The translations under genes and the position numbers were made by a program. From Clostridium_AW sp040797845 (lineage in GTDB: Bacteria; Bacillota; Clostridia; Clostridiales; Clostridiaceae): a stretch of DNA of 64,000 nt. The DNA lies in NCBI GenBank assembly GCA_040797845.1, contig JBFNFA010000006.1, forward strand, positions 1 through 64,000, in the 5' to 3' direction. Positions 40,828-50,466 of this stretch are shown piece after piece. Under the pieces are notes generated by a model. It saw only the letters and a list, made by a program, of their open reading frames with translations, searched no databases and was not told where the DNA came from. The stretch's first letter is position 1. Each line of letters opens with the position of its first letter.

Positions 40828-40892
40828 TTTGCAATCCTCCTCAATGTTATGGATGAAAATCTATAATATCAAAATATCATAAATAATAAAAA

Positions 40893-40918
40893 AGGAATGT
40901 GACCTATATCACATTCCT
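40893..40918 (-). terminator. Terminator with embedded Crp-like palindrome
   Basis: AGGAATGTGA (40893-40902) / TCACATTCCT (40909-40918), 6-nt loop, then TTTTTTATTATTT on the minus strand. The centre TGTGA-N6-TCACA equals the Crp consensus. It overlaps the end of the Crp/Fnr gene and precedes the FNT-asr operon, so it may be both a terminator and an operator. Confidence 0.75.
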
Positions 40919-41598
40919 CTAAAATATATTGAAAGATTTTCTCTATCTTTTATAATAATTTTTCTGCCTTTAAATTCTATAAGGCCATCCTTCTCAAAAT
41001 TGTTTATACATCTGGATACAGCTTCCCTTGTGTTACCTAACATATCAGCAAGATAGGTTATGCTAATATCTAAATTAATTAAAGTTCCTCCATCTACTTC
41101 TATTCCGTAATCTCTACTTAATTTCCAAAGCTTAGCAGCTAATTTTTTATCTATTTTTATAGGTACTGCATTTTTCAGTTGCCTATATAATCTTCTTATT
41201 TTTTTACCCATAGAGTACATTATGCTTTTAGTAAGCTGAAAATCTTCTTCCATAACTTCAAGCAAATCATTTTTATTAAGAGCCAATACACTGCTATCTT
41301 CAAAAGCCTCACAATTTATAGATGCAGGTAAATCATCAAATATAACCTCATTTATTATTTCACCCTTATCTAAAATATATATTATTCTTTTTTGTCCCGT
41401 TTCTGTCAATCTATGAAGGGTTACTTTGCCCTTCACTGTTATATAGATGTTGTTAATCACATCCCTTTCACTAAATAATATTTGTCCTTTTTTTAATTGC
41501 ATTAACTTAGATGAACTAACTAACTTATTAATATGTTTCTCATGTAAATTTTTAAACAATGGGATACTCAAAATACTTTTTTTATTACAATTATACAT
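40909..41598 (-). CDS. Crp/Fnr-family transcriptional regulator
   Basis: About 229 residues. N-terminal effector domain (LKKGQILFSERDVINNIYIT, LDKGEIINEVIF) without the Cys ligands of Fnr clusters near the N-terminus apart from one CNKK. The C-terminal winged helix has ITYLADMLGNTREAVSRCINNF; the recognition helix E-A-V-S-R is closer to Fnr than to Crp. The ATG at 41596-41598 has AAGGAG 10 nt upstream; a TTG two codons earlier is possible. It is directly upstream of FNT-asrABC and so is probably their regulator, responding to sulfite, redox or energy state. The effector is unknown. Confidence 0.85.
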   Translation of the reverse strand: MYNCNKKSILSIPLFKNLHEKHINKLVSSSKLMQLKKGQILFSERDVINNIYITVKGKVTLHRLTETGQKRIIYILDKGEIINEVIFDDLPASINCEAFEDSSVLALNKNDLLEVMEEDFQLTKSIMYSMGKKIRRLYRQLKNAVPIKIDKKLAAKLWKLSRDYGIEVDGGTLINLDISITYLADMLGNTREAVSRCINNFEKDGLIEFKGRKIIIKDRENLSIYFRGM

Positions 41599-41665
41599 TC
41601 TCAAGCAACTCCTTATTTTCTTTATTAGAAAAATTATAGGAATCGATTAGTTTTTAGGTTACTAT

Positions 41666-41691
41666 ATAAAAAAGAGCACCACTAGGTGCTC
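41666..41691 (-). terminator. Terminator of pfkA-pyk
   Basis: GAGCACC (41674-41680) / GGTGCTC (41685-41691), loop ACTA, then TTTTTTATAT on the minus strand. It begins 5 bp after pyk. Confidence 0.88.
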
Positions 41692-41695
41692 ATCT

Positions 41696-43453
41696 TTATG
41701 ATATGGATACCTTGCCGTTATAAACAATTCCTCTTCTTACGTCCATAGTTACATAGGAACCACTCTTTAATGTCTTCATTGCTCCTCCTGCACTACATAT
41801 AAAAGGTATTTCACGAGTGATGCATTCAATAGCTAAGTGGGATGTAAGCCCTCCTGTTTCAGCTATAACTCCTCCAACCCTATCTAATACTGATATATAT
41901 TCTATATCTGAATCCTTAATTACTAATATATCTCCTTTTTCCACTAGGTCTTTAGCTTCAGTATAGTTGTTGACTAATTTTACTGTACCTACTCCATGTT
42001 TAACTCCAGCACCTCTTCCTTGAACTAAGATATCTCCTACTACATGAACTTTTAACATATTTGTAGTTCCTGAGTAGCTTGCTGGAATACCTGCCGCAAT
42101 TACAACTAAGTCTCCTTTATTTACATACTCTGATTTTAATGATATTTCTACGGATTTTTCTATAAGTTCGTCAGTGGAGCTATACTGTTCAGTAAGAATT
42201 GGAAATACTCCCCAATTCAATGCTAGTTTTTTAGCTACACTGGCACTCGGAGTAACTGCAATTATAGGGCATGCCGGTCTATATTTTGATACCATTCTAG
42301 CTGTATATCCACTTTGAGTAGCTGTTATTATAGCTGATGCATTTAATTCAGCTGCAGTAGTACATGTAGCTATACTTATAGCATTTGCTACATTTAGCAC
42401 ATGGACTTCTCTTCTTTTAGATAATAAGGACTCATAATCTATTTTTTCTTCTGTAGTTTTAGCTATTCTTGCCATTGTATTAGCAGCTTCTATTGGATAT
42501 TTTCCTCCAGCAGTTTCTCCGCTAAGCATGATGGCATCTGTACCATCAAATATAGCATTAGCTATGTCCGAAGCTTCTGCTCTAGTTGGTCTTGGATTTC
42601 TTATCATAGAATCAAGCATTTGTGTTGCAGTAATTACAGCTTTTCCTGCTTTATTACATTTTTCAATTATCATTTTTTGAATAATTGGAACTTGTTCAAT
42701 TGGAATTTCTACTCCCATGTCTCCTCTAGCTACCATTATTGCATCAGAAAATTGTATTATTTCATCTATGTTTTCAACACCTTGATGATTCTCTATCTTT
42801 GAACATATTTGAATATCCTTTCCATTATTTTGCTCAATCACTTTTCTTATAGCTAAAACGTCTGATGCTCTTCTTATAAATGAAGCTGCAATTATATCTA
42901 CTTCATTTTCACATCCAAATTTTAAATCTTCTTTATCCTTTTCTGTTAAAGATGGCAGCGAAGTAGCAACTCCAGGAACATTTACCCCTTTATGATTGGA
43001 CACAGATCCACTATTCTTTACTACGCAGTGAATTTTATTATCTTCTATATTTTCTACTTCAAGTGCTACCAACCCATCATCTATTAATATCATATTTCCT
43101 GGTTGTACATCTTCGTGTAGTCTATCATAGGTTATAGAGCACCTACTTTCATCACCTAAGATTTCTTCTCCACAGTAAACGGTGAACTTATTTCCTTCAA
43201 TTAGTTCAACCTTTTCTTCTTTAAAGTTTCCAGTTCTTATTTCTGGTCCTTTAGTATCTAGTATAATTGCAATATGTTTATTATATTTGCGATTTAATTC
43301 TTTTACTAAATCTATTCTTTTTTTATGTTCTTCATGAGATCCATGAGAAAAATTTAATCTAGCTGCATTCATTCCAGCTTTAATTAATTCACTTAACACA
43401 TCTTCTTTATCGCTTGCAGGACCTATGGTAAAAACCATTTTCGTTTTTTGCAT
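41696..43453 (-). CDS. pyk: Pyruvate kinase with C-terminal PEP-utiliser domain
   Basis: 585 residues. TIM barrel with MNAARLNFSHGSHEEH, ILDTKGPEIRTGNF, the active site MVARGDMGVEIP and TATQMLDSM. Allosteric C domain near 350-470. An extra ~95-residue C-terminal domain contains the phosphohistidine-swivel sequence GGLTSHLAIE, also found in Bacillus-type pyruvate kinases and PEP synthase/PPDK. It converts PEP and ADP to pyruvate and ATP, the last step of glycolysis. 27 bp after pfkA, so the two glycolytic control enzymes are co-transcribed. Confidence 0.96.
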   Translation of the reverse strand: MQKTKMVFTIGPASDKEDVLSELIKAGMNAARLNFSHGSHEEHKKRIDLVKELNRKYNKHIAIILDTKGPEIRTGNFKEEKVELIEGNKFTVYCGEEILGDESRCSITYDRLHEDVQPGNMILIDDGLVALEVENIEDNKIHCVVKNSGSVSNHKGVNVPGVATSLPSLTEKDKEDLKFGCENEVDIIAASFIRRASDVLAIRKVIEQNNGKDIQICSKIENHQGVENIDEIIQFSDAIMVARGDMGVEIPIEQVPIIQKMIIEKCNKAGKAVITATQMLDSMIRNPRPTRAEASDIANAIFDGTDAIMLSGETAGGKYPIEAANTMARIAKTTEEKIDYESLLSKRREVHVLNVANAISIATCTTAAELNASAIITATQSGYTARMVSKYRPACPIIAVTPSASVAKKLALNWGVFPILTEQYSSTDELIEKSVEISLKSEYVNKGDLVVIAAGIPASYSGTTNMLKVHVVGDILVQGRGAGVKHGVGTVKLVNNYTEAKDLVEKGDILVIKDSDIEYISVLDRVGGVIAETGGLTSHLAIECITREIPFICSAGGAMKTLKSGSYVTMDVRRGIVYNGKVSIS

Positions 43454-43480
43454 AATAAAACCTCCAAAATTCTATACTTA

Positions 43481-44440
43481 TTAATAAGATAATGATTCTC
43501 CAATTAAATATAAGTCTTCATTAAACTTAGCTTTTATAGTTAAAGCTTCGTCTATATCCATATCTATTACTTTTCCGCCTTGCACTCCTACTACTGTAGA
43601 AGTTTTACCTTCTAATAATAATTCTACAGCCCTATATCCTAATCTAGAGGCTAAAATTCTGTCATTTGCCGTAGGACTTCCTCCTCTTTGAATATGTCCT
43701 AGTATTGTTGCTCTAGCACCAATACCCGTAACTTCTTCCACCTTTTTGGCTATTTCATTTGCACCACCAACACCTTCAGCTATTATAATTAGGTTGTGCA
43801 TTTTACCTCTTAATTTTCCTTCTAAAATCGTTCTGCAGAGTACATTTACATCATACCCTTTTTCTGGTACTATTATACTTTCAGCTCCGCCAGCTAATCC
43901 AGCATACACAGCTATATCACCACAGTTTCTCCCCATAACTTCCACAATACTAACTCTTTCATGAGAAGTTGATGTATCTCTTAATTTATTTATGGCGTCT
44001 AATACAGTATTTACTGCAGTATCAAAGCCTATAGTGTATTCTGTATATGCTAAGTCATTATCTATTGTCCCTGGTATGCCAACTGTTTTTATTCCATGTT
44101 TAGCTAGAGATTGAGCTCCATGAAAGGAACCATCTCCTCCTATTACAACCAATCCATCTATACCAAATGCAGATAAGATATTTGCAGCCTTCTTTTGACC
44201 TGCTTCCGTTTTAAATTCTTCACTTCTAGCAGTTCTTAAGATTGTGCCACCTCTTTGGATAATATCCGCTACACTTTTTCTCTCCATTTGAAATAATTCA
44301 CCATTTATGAGTCCACTAAATCCCCTTTGTATACCCATTACATCTAAACCTTTATCTAAACCTGTCCTAACCACTGCTCTTATTGCAGCATTCATGCCTG
44401 GTGCATCGCCACCACTGGTTAAAACTCCAATTTTTTTCAT
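43481..44440 (-). CDS. pfkA: 6-phosphofructokinase
   Basis: 319 residues, standard ATP-dependent bacterial PFK. MKKIGVLTSGGDAPGMNAAI at the start, GGDGSFHGA (ATP site), PGTIDNDLAYTEYTIGFDTA (catalytic Asp and Asp-Asn-Asp block, given here as 20 residues), EVMGRNCGDIA and ILGHIQRGGSPTANDR (fructose-6-phosphate and effector site). The ATG at 44438-44440 follows GGAGGAGG; the 48 codons in front of it are leader. It makes fructose-1,6-bisphosphate. The ~200-bp AT-rich region upstream, after dnaE, should contain the pfkA-pyk promoter. Confidence 0.96.
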   Translation of the reverse strand: MKKIGVLTSGGDAPGMNAAIRAVVRTGLDKGLDVMGIQRGFSGLINGELFQMERKSVADIIQRGGTILRTARSEEFKTEAGQKKAANILSAFGIDGLVVIGGDGSFHGAQSLAKHGIKTVGIPGTIDNDLAYTEYTIGFDTAVNTVLDAINKLRDTSTSHERVSIVEVMGRNCGDIAVYAGLAGGAESIIVPEKGYDVNVLCRTILEGKLRGKMHNLIIIAEGVGGANEIAKKVEEVTGIGARATILGHIQRGGSPTANDRILASRLGYRAVELLLEGKTSTVVGVQGGKVIDMDIDEALTIKAKFNEDLYLIGESLSY

Positions 44441-44645
44441 ATTATACCTCCTCCTAATTTTGACCACATGGACATTTTTTGTCCCACACCTTTTACAAAG
44501 ATATAAATATCTGTATATTATTAATTTTAATAAAAGTATGTAAAATATGCAATAATATATAGTAATAAAAGAAAAAACAAACAAAATATATAAGAAAAAT
44601 TATATTCCCTATAATATTTTGTTTATTTTTTTATTTAATATTCAA

Positions 44646-47600
44646 CTAAATAAATTTTACATTTTCTTCGCCAAAGTTAAATTTTATTAGTCTAATTATG
44701 TCTTTATTACAATTTACCCATAGCTCTTTGTTTAATTGATATTTCTTTTTACTTTCTTCTATATAAATATAAATAGGTGTATTACCTTTATATTGAGTAC
44801 ACATAGATTTTAGCAATTCTAAAGATTCTCCTAATTTCTCTTCTTTAGCTATTCTTATATATACTTTTTCATATATTTTATCATCTATATTTTCCTTAGA
44901 TAAGAGCTTCACTTCTTCACATATGATTTTAGGCTGTTCACTTTCTCTCATGCTTATTCTGCCTTTGATCAGTATTGTAGAATCTTCTTTAATTATATCT
45001 TTATTTTTTTCTAATATTTTAGGAAATACTATTACCTCAATAGCTCCATAAAGATCTTCCACCTCTAAAAACGCCATCATTTCATTGCTTCTAGTTATCT
45101 TCTTGCTTATATAGGTAATTATTCCACCGATTCTTACTGCCTGATTATCAAAGACTTTTTTTTCAATTTCAATTAGCTCTTCTTCTAAACCCTCTGAACT
45201 TACTATATCAGATATCTTTGTTATATATCTTTCATTGAGTACTTCAATAAATTCCTCTAAGGGATGGCCGGAGATGTATAAACCTGTCATCTCTTTTTCC
45301 ATAGCTAAGAGATATTTTTTAGGAAACTCATTGATATCAGGATATTGTATTTCCACAGGTGTATCCTGGAATTGTGAAAATAAATCTATTTGACCATTTA
45401 TATTTTTCTTCCTATCATTGTTAGTGCCATCTAATATTTTCTCATACACTGCTATCATTTGAGATCTATATGCTTCGAAGTTATCAAAGGCTCCAGCTTT
45501 AATTAAACTTTCCAAAGATCTTTTATTTACAAAATTCAAATCTGCTTTGTTGCAAAAATCTAAAAGATCTTTAAACCTACCCTTATCTTCTCTAGACTTT
45601 ACTATGCTCTCAATTACATTAACTCCAGAATTTTTTACAGCAGCTAATCCAAATCTTATCTTGTTCCCACTAACTGTAAACTTACTATAACTTTCATTAA
45701 TATCTGGTGCTAATACCTCAATGTTTCTTTCCTTGGCAAATCTTACATAATAAGACACTTTTTCATTGTTTCCCATTACACTATTTAGCATAGCTGCAAT
45801 AAATTCAACGGGATAATATCTCATTAAATATCCTGTGTGATAAGCCACTACTGCATAAGCAGCGGCATGGGATTTATTAAATGCATAGGAGGCAAAGTCC
45901 ATCATGGAGTCAAATATCTTATTTCCTATCTTTTCATCTATACCATTCCTTACACATCCAGGAACCTCTATATTGCCATCTTTATCTATAACTCCATTAA
46001 CGAAATTTTTTCTCTCTTCTTCCATTACGTCATGCTTCTTTTTTGACATGGCTCTTCTTACAAGGTCACTTCTCCCCATGGAGTAACCAGCTAATTTTCT
46101 AACAATCTCCATTACCTGCTCTTGATAAACCATACACCCATAAGTAACTGAGAGTATATCATGTAACTCTTCTGTTAGATATTCTATTTCATCTGGATTC
46201 TTTTTATTTGAAATATATTTTGGTATTTCCGCCATAGGTCCTGGTCTATAAAGACTTATTCCTGCAATAATATCCTCAAGAGAATCAGGTTTTAAGTCCT
46301 TCATAAAACTTGTCATGCCTGGAGATTCTAGCTGGAATACACCAACAGTTTTACCTTCACTTATCATTTTATAAACTTCTTTGTCTTCGAACCCTACTTT
46401 ATCTAAATCTATAGAAACGCCCTTATTTTCTTTTATCATCTCAACTGCATCTCTTATTACTGTAAGTGTTCTTAATCCTAAGAAGTCCATCTTAAGTAAT
46501 CCTAGTTCTTCTAAGGTACCCATGGTAAATTGAGCTACTATAGCACCTTCATTTTTTTGTAATGGCACATATTGAACCAAAGGCTTTGATGCTATAACAA
46601 CCCCTGCGGCGTGGGTTGATGTATGCCTAGGTAAGCCTTCTAATTTTTTAGCTACATCAATTAATTCCCCAATTCGCTCATCATCTTCATATATTTCTTT
46701 TAGTTCTGGATTTAATTCTAGGGCCTTATCTATAGTAATATTTAAGACAGTAGGTATCATTTTAGCTATCTTATCTACTTCTGCGTAAGAATAATTCATA
46801 GCCCTTCCTACGTCTCTAATACATGCTCTAGCTGCCATTGTACCAAAGGTTATTATCTGTGATACATTATCAGCACCATACTTACTAACTACGTAGTCTA
46901 TAACCTCTCCACGTCTTTCATAACAAAAATCGCTATCAATATCAGGCATAGATACTCTTTCAGGATTTAAAAATCGTTCGAATAAAAGACCATATTTTAT
47001 AGGATCTATTTTAGTAATACCTAGTGTATAGGCTACTATTGATCCAGCACCACTTCCTCTACCTGGACCAGTCATTATCCCTTTTTCCCTAGCAAATCTT
47101 ATAAAGTCCCAAACTATAAGGAAGTAGTCTATGTACCCCATATCTTCTATAATCTTCAATTCGTAGAGTAATCTCTCCTCTATTTCTTTTGTTATTTCCT
47201 CATATCTTTCTCTTAATCCCTTGTAGCATATTTCTTTTAAATACTCATTATGCTTAACTCCATCAGGAAGGGGAAATATAGGCAACTTAGATTCACCAAA
47301 TTCATAATTAAAATTGCACTGTTCTGCTATCTTTACTGTGTTTTCTAATGCTTTTGGCACATGGGAGAATAGTTTGTACATCTCTTCTGGCGATTTTAGA
47401 TAAAATTGGTCAGAAGGATATCTCATCCTCTCCTCTTCATCCACAGTTTTATTTGTCTGTATACATAATAATACATCATGTGGTTTATAATCTTCCTTGT
47501 AGATATAATGAACATCGTTAGTTGCAACTAAAGGAATGTTTAATCTCTTAGACATGTCGATGAGCTCATTATTAACTTTTAGCTGATCTTTTTGGCCATG

Positions 47601-48143
47601 ATATTGAAGTTCTAAATAAAATCCTTCTTTAAATATATCCTTATAAAGTAATGCTGTTTCCTCAGCTTTGTTTATTCTACCTTCTAGTATATAGCTTTGT
47701 ATTTCTCCACCAAGACATGCACTTAAAGCTATTAATCCCTCACTATGTTCTCTTAAATAATGATGATCTACCCTAGGTTTATAGTAAAAACCATCAATAG
47801 ATGCTTTGCTCACTATTTTCATTAAATTTTCATACCCTATTTCATTTTTAGCAAGTAAAACCAAATGATATATTCCATTATCTCTATCATTTACTTTTAT
47901 ATCCATGGACTTAGGTACCACATATATCTCACAACCAATTATCGGTTTAATTCCCTCTTTCATTGCAGCCTTATAGAATTCTACACATCCATATAAAACT
48001 CCATGGTCTGTTATAGCTAAGCTATCCATTCCTAATTCTTTAGCTCTTTTTACTAATTCTTTGATTTTAGCCGAAGAGTCAAGTAGGGAATATTCCGTAT
48101 GCTGATGTAAACTAACCCACTTTACAGTAGAATCATTATTCAT
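44646..48143 (-). CDS. dnaE: DNA polymerase III subunit alpha
   Basis: About 1165 residues. N-terminal PHP domain (VSLHQHTEYSLLDSSAK; later ITDHGVLYGC). The catalytic palm has PDIDSDFCYERR. GPGRGSGAGSIVAYTLGI precedes it, and RHTSTHAAGVVIA and RRAMSKKKHDVM are further conserved blocks. C-terminal OB-fold (RIGGIITYISKKITRSNEMM). This is the DnaE polymerase; in Firmicutes the main leading-strand enzyme is PolC, and DnaE extends primers and works in repair. I choose the ATG at 48141-48143, 9 nt after GGGAGG; an ATG two codons earlier is too close to the RBS. Confidence 0.96.
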   Translation of the reverse strand: MNNDSTVKWVSLHQHTEYSLLDSSAKIKELVKRAKELGMDSLAITDHGVLYGCVEFYKAAMKEGIKPIIGCEIYVVPKSMDIKVNDRDNGIYHLVLLAKNEIGYENLMKIVSKASIDGFYYKPRVDHHYLREHSEGLIALSACLGGEIQSYILEGRINKAEETALLYKDIFKEGFYLELQYHGQKDQLKVNNELIDMSKRLNIPLVATNDVHYIYKEDYKPHDVLLCIQTNKTVDEEERMRYPSDQFYLKSPEEMYKLFSHVPKALENTVKIAEQCNFNYEFGESKLPIFPLPDGVKHNEYLKEICYKGLRERYEEITKEIEERLLYELKIIEDMGYIDYFLIVWDFIRFAREKGIMTGPGRGSGAGSIVAYTLGITKIDPIKYGLLFERFLNPERVSMPDIDSDFCYERRGEVIDYVVSKYGADNVSQIITFGTMAARACIRDVGRAMNYSYAEVDKIAKMIPTVLNITIDKALELNPELKEIYEDDERIGELIDVAKKLEGLPRHTSTHAAGVVIASKPLVQYVPLQKNEGAIVAQFTMGTLEELGLLKMDFLGLRTLTVIRDAVEMIKENKGVSIDLDKVGFEDKEVYKMISEGKTVGVFQLESPGMTSFMKDLKPDSLEDIIAGISLYRPGPMAEIPKYISNKKNPDEIEYLTEELHDILSVTYGCMVYQEQVMEIVRKLAGYSMGRSDLVRRAMSKKKHDVMEEERKNFVNGVIDKDGNIEVPGCVRNGIDEKIGNKIFDSMMDFASYAFNKSHAAAYAVVAYHTGYLMRYYPVEFIAAMLNSVMGNNEKVSYYVRFAKERNIEVLAPDINESYSKFTVSGNKIRFGLAAVKNSGVNVIESIVKSREDKGRFKDLLDFCNKADLNFVNKRSLESLIKAGAFDNFEAYRSQMIAVYEKILDGTNNDRKKNINGQIDLFSQFQDTPVEIQYPDINEFPKKYLLAMEKEMTGLYISGHPLEEFIEVLNERYITKISDIVSSEGLEEELIEIEKKVFDNQAVRIGGIITYISKKITRSNEMMAFLEVEDLYGAIEVIVFPKILEKNKDIIKEDSTILIKGRISMRESEQPKIICEEVKLLSKENIDDKIYEKVYIRIAKEEKLGESLELLKSMCTQYKGNTPIYIYIEESKKKYQLNKELWVNCNKDIIRLIKFNFGEENVKFI

Positions 48144-48162
48144 ACGCATCTTCCTCCCACTA

Positions 48163-49491
48163 TTATTTTCTTGTAACCTTTGCAGAAACAAAGGATTTAG
48201 CTATCAAATCTTTTTTACCATCATACATAACTATCTCTACTTTGCAAAAGCTTCTTCCCATTACCTTACAAAAGGCTTTTCCTCTATCAATTATATTTAC
48301 ATATGCATCTATATCTGTATCTATCTGAACAGGTTTCATAAAGTATGTAGATATATTATCTACAAATAGGCTGATACTATTTTCTTCATTAAGACAAATC
48401 AATGCCATAGTAGAAATTAGCATATTTAAAGCACTCCATGAAGCAGTACCTATAGGATCTATCATTTCGGAAGTAACTCTTCCATAGAAATGCATTTGTT
48501 CCCCTTCCCATGCATACTTAAATTTCTTTAATACTATATTTTCTATATTTTCTTCTATCTTTGGTTGCCTTGCTGCATGTTTTAATGCCTTAATTATATC
48601 TTCTCTTTTAACACTACCAACAAACCTTTTGTTATCTACAACGGGGCAAAACTGTACTCCTTCTCCTTCAATCACGTGGGCAGCATAGGCTACAGTAGTT
48701 GTAGGCTCTAAGGTAGCTACATTTTTTCTCATCAATTTTTCAATCTGCATATCTTCATTTAAATTAGATTTTAATTCTTGTAGGGTGATTAACCCCATGA
48801 ATTTCATCTGATCATTAACTACTGGAAATTCCACTTGTGATGTACTTTCAATCAGTTTTCTCCAAGAAGACACAGTATCATCGATTTTTAAATATGGATA
48901 TTCATAATCCATTATATCCTCTATGAGTATTATCTCCTTCTTCACAGTGTTTTCCCATATAGCTTTATTTATCATGCTAGCTACGGTGAAAGTATCATAT
49001 AAAGTACAGATTACAGGCATCTCGTTATAATCTGCTAATCTCTTTATTTTATCACTACATTTAAATCCACCAGTTATTATTATGCCACAATCATTTACCA
49101 ATGCTAATTCTTGGACTTCTTCTCTGTTACCAGCTATAAAAAGAGAGCCTGGAGTAATATATTCTTCAATGGCTTCAGGGGTCATTGCTCCTATTATAAA
49201 ATGCTCTAACTTTTTATGTATTCCATTCTTACCCGCAGCAATATTTCCATCTACAATTCCAACTATTTCACCAAAAGTTAAGACCTCTTTATTCTTTTTC
49301 TCTACTTTTTCTATCCTTATAGTACCTATCCTTGGTATTGTAGTTACTATGCCTCTTTCCTCACATTCTTTTATTGCCCTATATGCAGTTCCTTCGCTGA
49401 TGTTTAACAGGCTAGCTATGGTTCTTACAGATATTTTCGCTCCAACGGACAAATTGCTAATATATCTTATAACTTCTTCATGCTTAGACAT
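48163..49491 (-). CDS. ytoI: HTH-DRTGG-CBS-hotdog protein, YtoI-like
   Basis: 442 residues in four parts. 1: winged HTH (1-60; IRTIAS-like VRTIASLLNISEGTAYRAIK). 2: DRTGG domain (about 70-180; FIIGAMTPEAIEEYITPGSL, then IIITGGFKCSDK). 3: two CBS domains (about 190-310; MDYEYPYLKIDDTVSSW and LMRKNVATLEPTTTVAYAAH). 4: C-terminal hotdog domain (about 325-442; FYGRVTSEMIDPIGTASWSA, then MGRSFCKVEI). This matches Bacillus YtoI. CBS pairs usually bind adenine nucleotides, and DRTGG occurs in c-di-AMP- or nucleotide-related proteins. The regulon and ligand are unknown. It lies between whiA and dnaE. Confidence 0.88.
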   Translation of the reverse strand: MSKHEEVIRYISNLSVGAKISVRTIASLLNISEGTAYRAIKECEERGIVTTIPRIGTIRIEKVEKKNKEVLTFGEIVGIVDGNIAAGKNGIHKKLEHFIIGAMTPEAIEEYITPGSLFIAGNREEVQELALVNDCGIIITGGFKCSDKIKRLADYNEMPVICTLYDTFTVASMINKAIWENTVKKEIILIEDIMDYEYPYLKIDDTVSSWRKLIESTSQVEFPVVNDQMKFMGLITLQELKSNLNEDMQIEKLMRKNVATLEPTTTVAYAAHVIEGEGVQFCPVVDNKRFVGSVKREDIIKALKHAARQPKIEENIENIVLKKFKYAWEGEQMHFYGRVTSEMIDPIGTASWSALNMLISTMALICLNEENSISLFVDNISTYFMKPVQIDTDIDAYVNIIDRGKAFCKVMGRSFCKVEIVMYDGKKDLIAKSFVSAKVTRK

Positions 49492-49500
49492 AGTCCATTT

Positions 49501-50454
49501 TTACCTTCCTTCCCTTCTCAGTTCTTCTGCAATCTTCTCAATTTTTCTAAGTCTATGATTTACGCCTGATTTTCCAACAGGAGGATTAAGCATTTCCCCT
49601 AATTCTTTTAAGGATTCATCAGGAAATTTTAATCTCAATTCCGCAATCTCCCTTAAATTTTGAGGGAGACGCTTGAGTCCTATTTCTTGTTGTATAAGTT
49701 TTATACTCTCTGCCTGCCTTACTGCAGCATTTACAGTCTTACTTAAGTTTGCTGTTTCGCAATTTACTAACCTATTTACGTTATTTCTCATTTCTTTCAT
49801 GATTCTTACATTTTCTAATTCTAAAAGTGAGGAGTGGGCACCTATTATATTCAGTAAATCTATAATCTGTTCCCCCTCTTTTAAATACACTATATAGCTA
49901 TTTTTTCTTTGTATAACTTTAGCATTTAGTCCATAGGTATTTATAACTCTACTTAAATTATCAGCATAATTACTATTATTAGTAACAAATTCTAAATGAT
50001 ATGTCTTTTCAGGGTTACTTATGCTTCCTCCCCCTAAAAAAGCACCTCTTATATAGGCTCTACGAGTTTTATCATCTTTTATCATGTTACTTGAAATATC
50101 ATAATTTAGTACTAATATTCCTTCTTCTCCTTTTAGTACCTCTGTCTCTTTTAGAAATTCTTTTACATCTATGTCCTCTCCAATAACAATAATATATACA
50201 TTATTTTTCTTAAAGGAGTTGCTTTTCTTGACCATTATCTTAGTGTGAATATTAAAATATTCTTTTAATATTTTAAATACTAATCTAGCAATAGCGGGGT
50301 TCTCTGTAGTTATTTTTAAACCTAACTGCTTATTACCACTAAAGATTAAAGTACCGCTTACTCTCATGATTGCTGATAGTTGTGCCAATGCTTCTTCTCT
50401 TGTGAGATTAGTATATCTACAAACTTCATTCTTAACCTTAGCTGAAAATGACAT
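49501..50454 (-). CDS. whiA: Sporulation/cell-division regulator WhiA
   Basis: 317 residues. The N-terminal domain resembles LAGLIDADG homing endonucleases (RRAYIRGAFLGGGSISNP, YHLEFVTNNSNYADNLS) but lacks nuclease activity in characterised members. C-terminal HTH (LREIAELRLKFPDESLKELG, MLNPPVGKSGVNHRL). WhiA affects cell division and chromosome segregation in Firmicutes and sporulation in actinobacteria. The gene is part of the conserved rapZ-yvcK-whiA cluster, 12 bp after yvcK. Confidence 0.95.
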   Translation of the reverse strand: MSFSAKVKNEVCRYTNLTREEALAQLSAIMRVSGTLIFSGNKQLGLKITTENPAIARLVFKILKEYFNIHTKIMVKKSNSFKKNNVYIIVIGEDIDVKEFLKETEVLKGEEGILVLNYDISSNMIKDDKTRRAYIRGAFLGGGSISNPEKTYHLEFVTNNSNYADNLSRVINTYGLNAKVIQRKNSYIVYLKEGEQIIDLLNIIGAHSSLLELENVRIMKEMRNNVNRLVNCETANLSKTVNAAVRQAESIKLIQQEIGLKRLPQNLREIAELRLKFPDESLKELGEMLNPPVGKSGVNHRLRKIEKIAEELRREGR

Positions 50455-50466
50455 ATTCTTTTCTCC

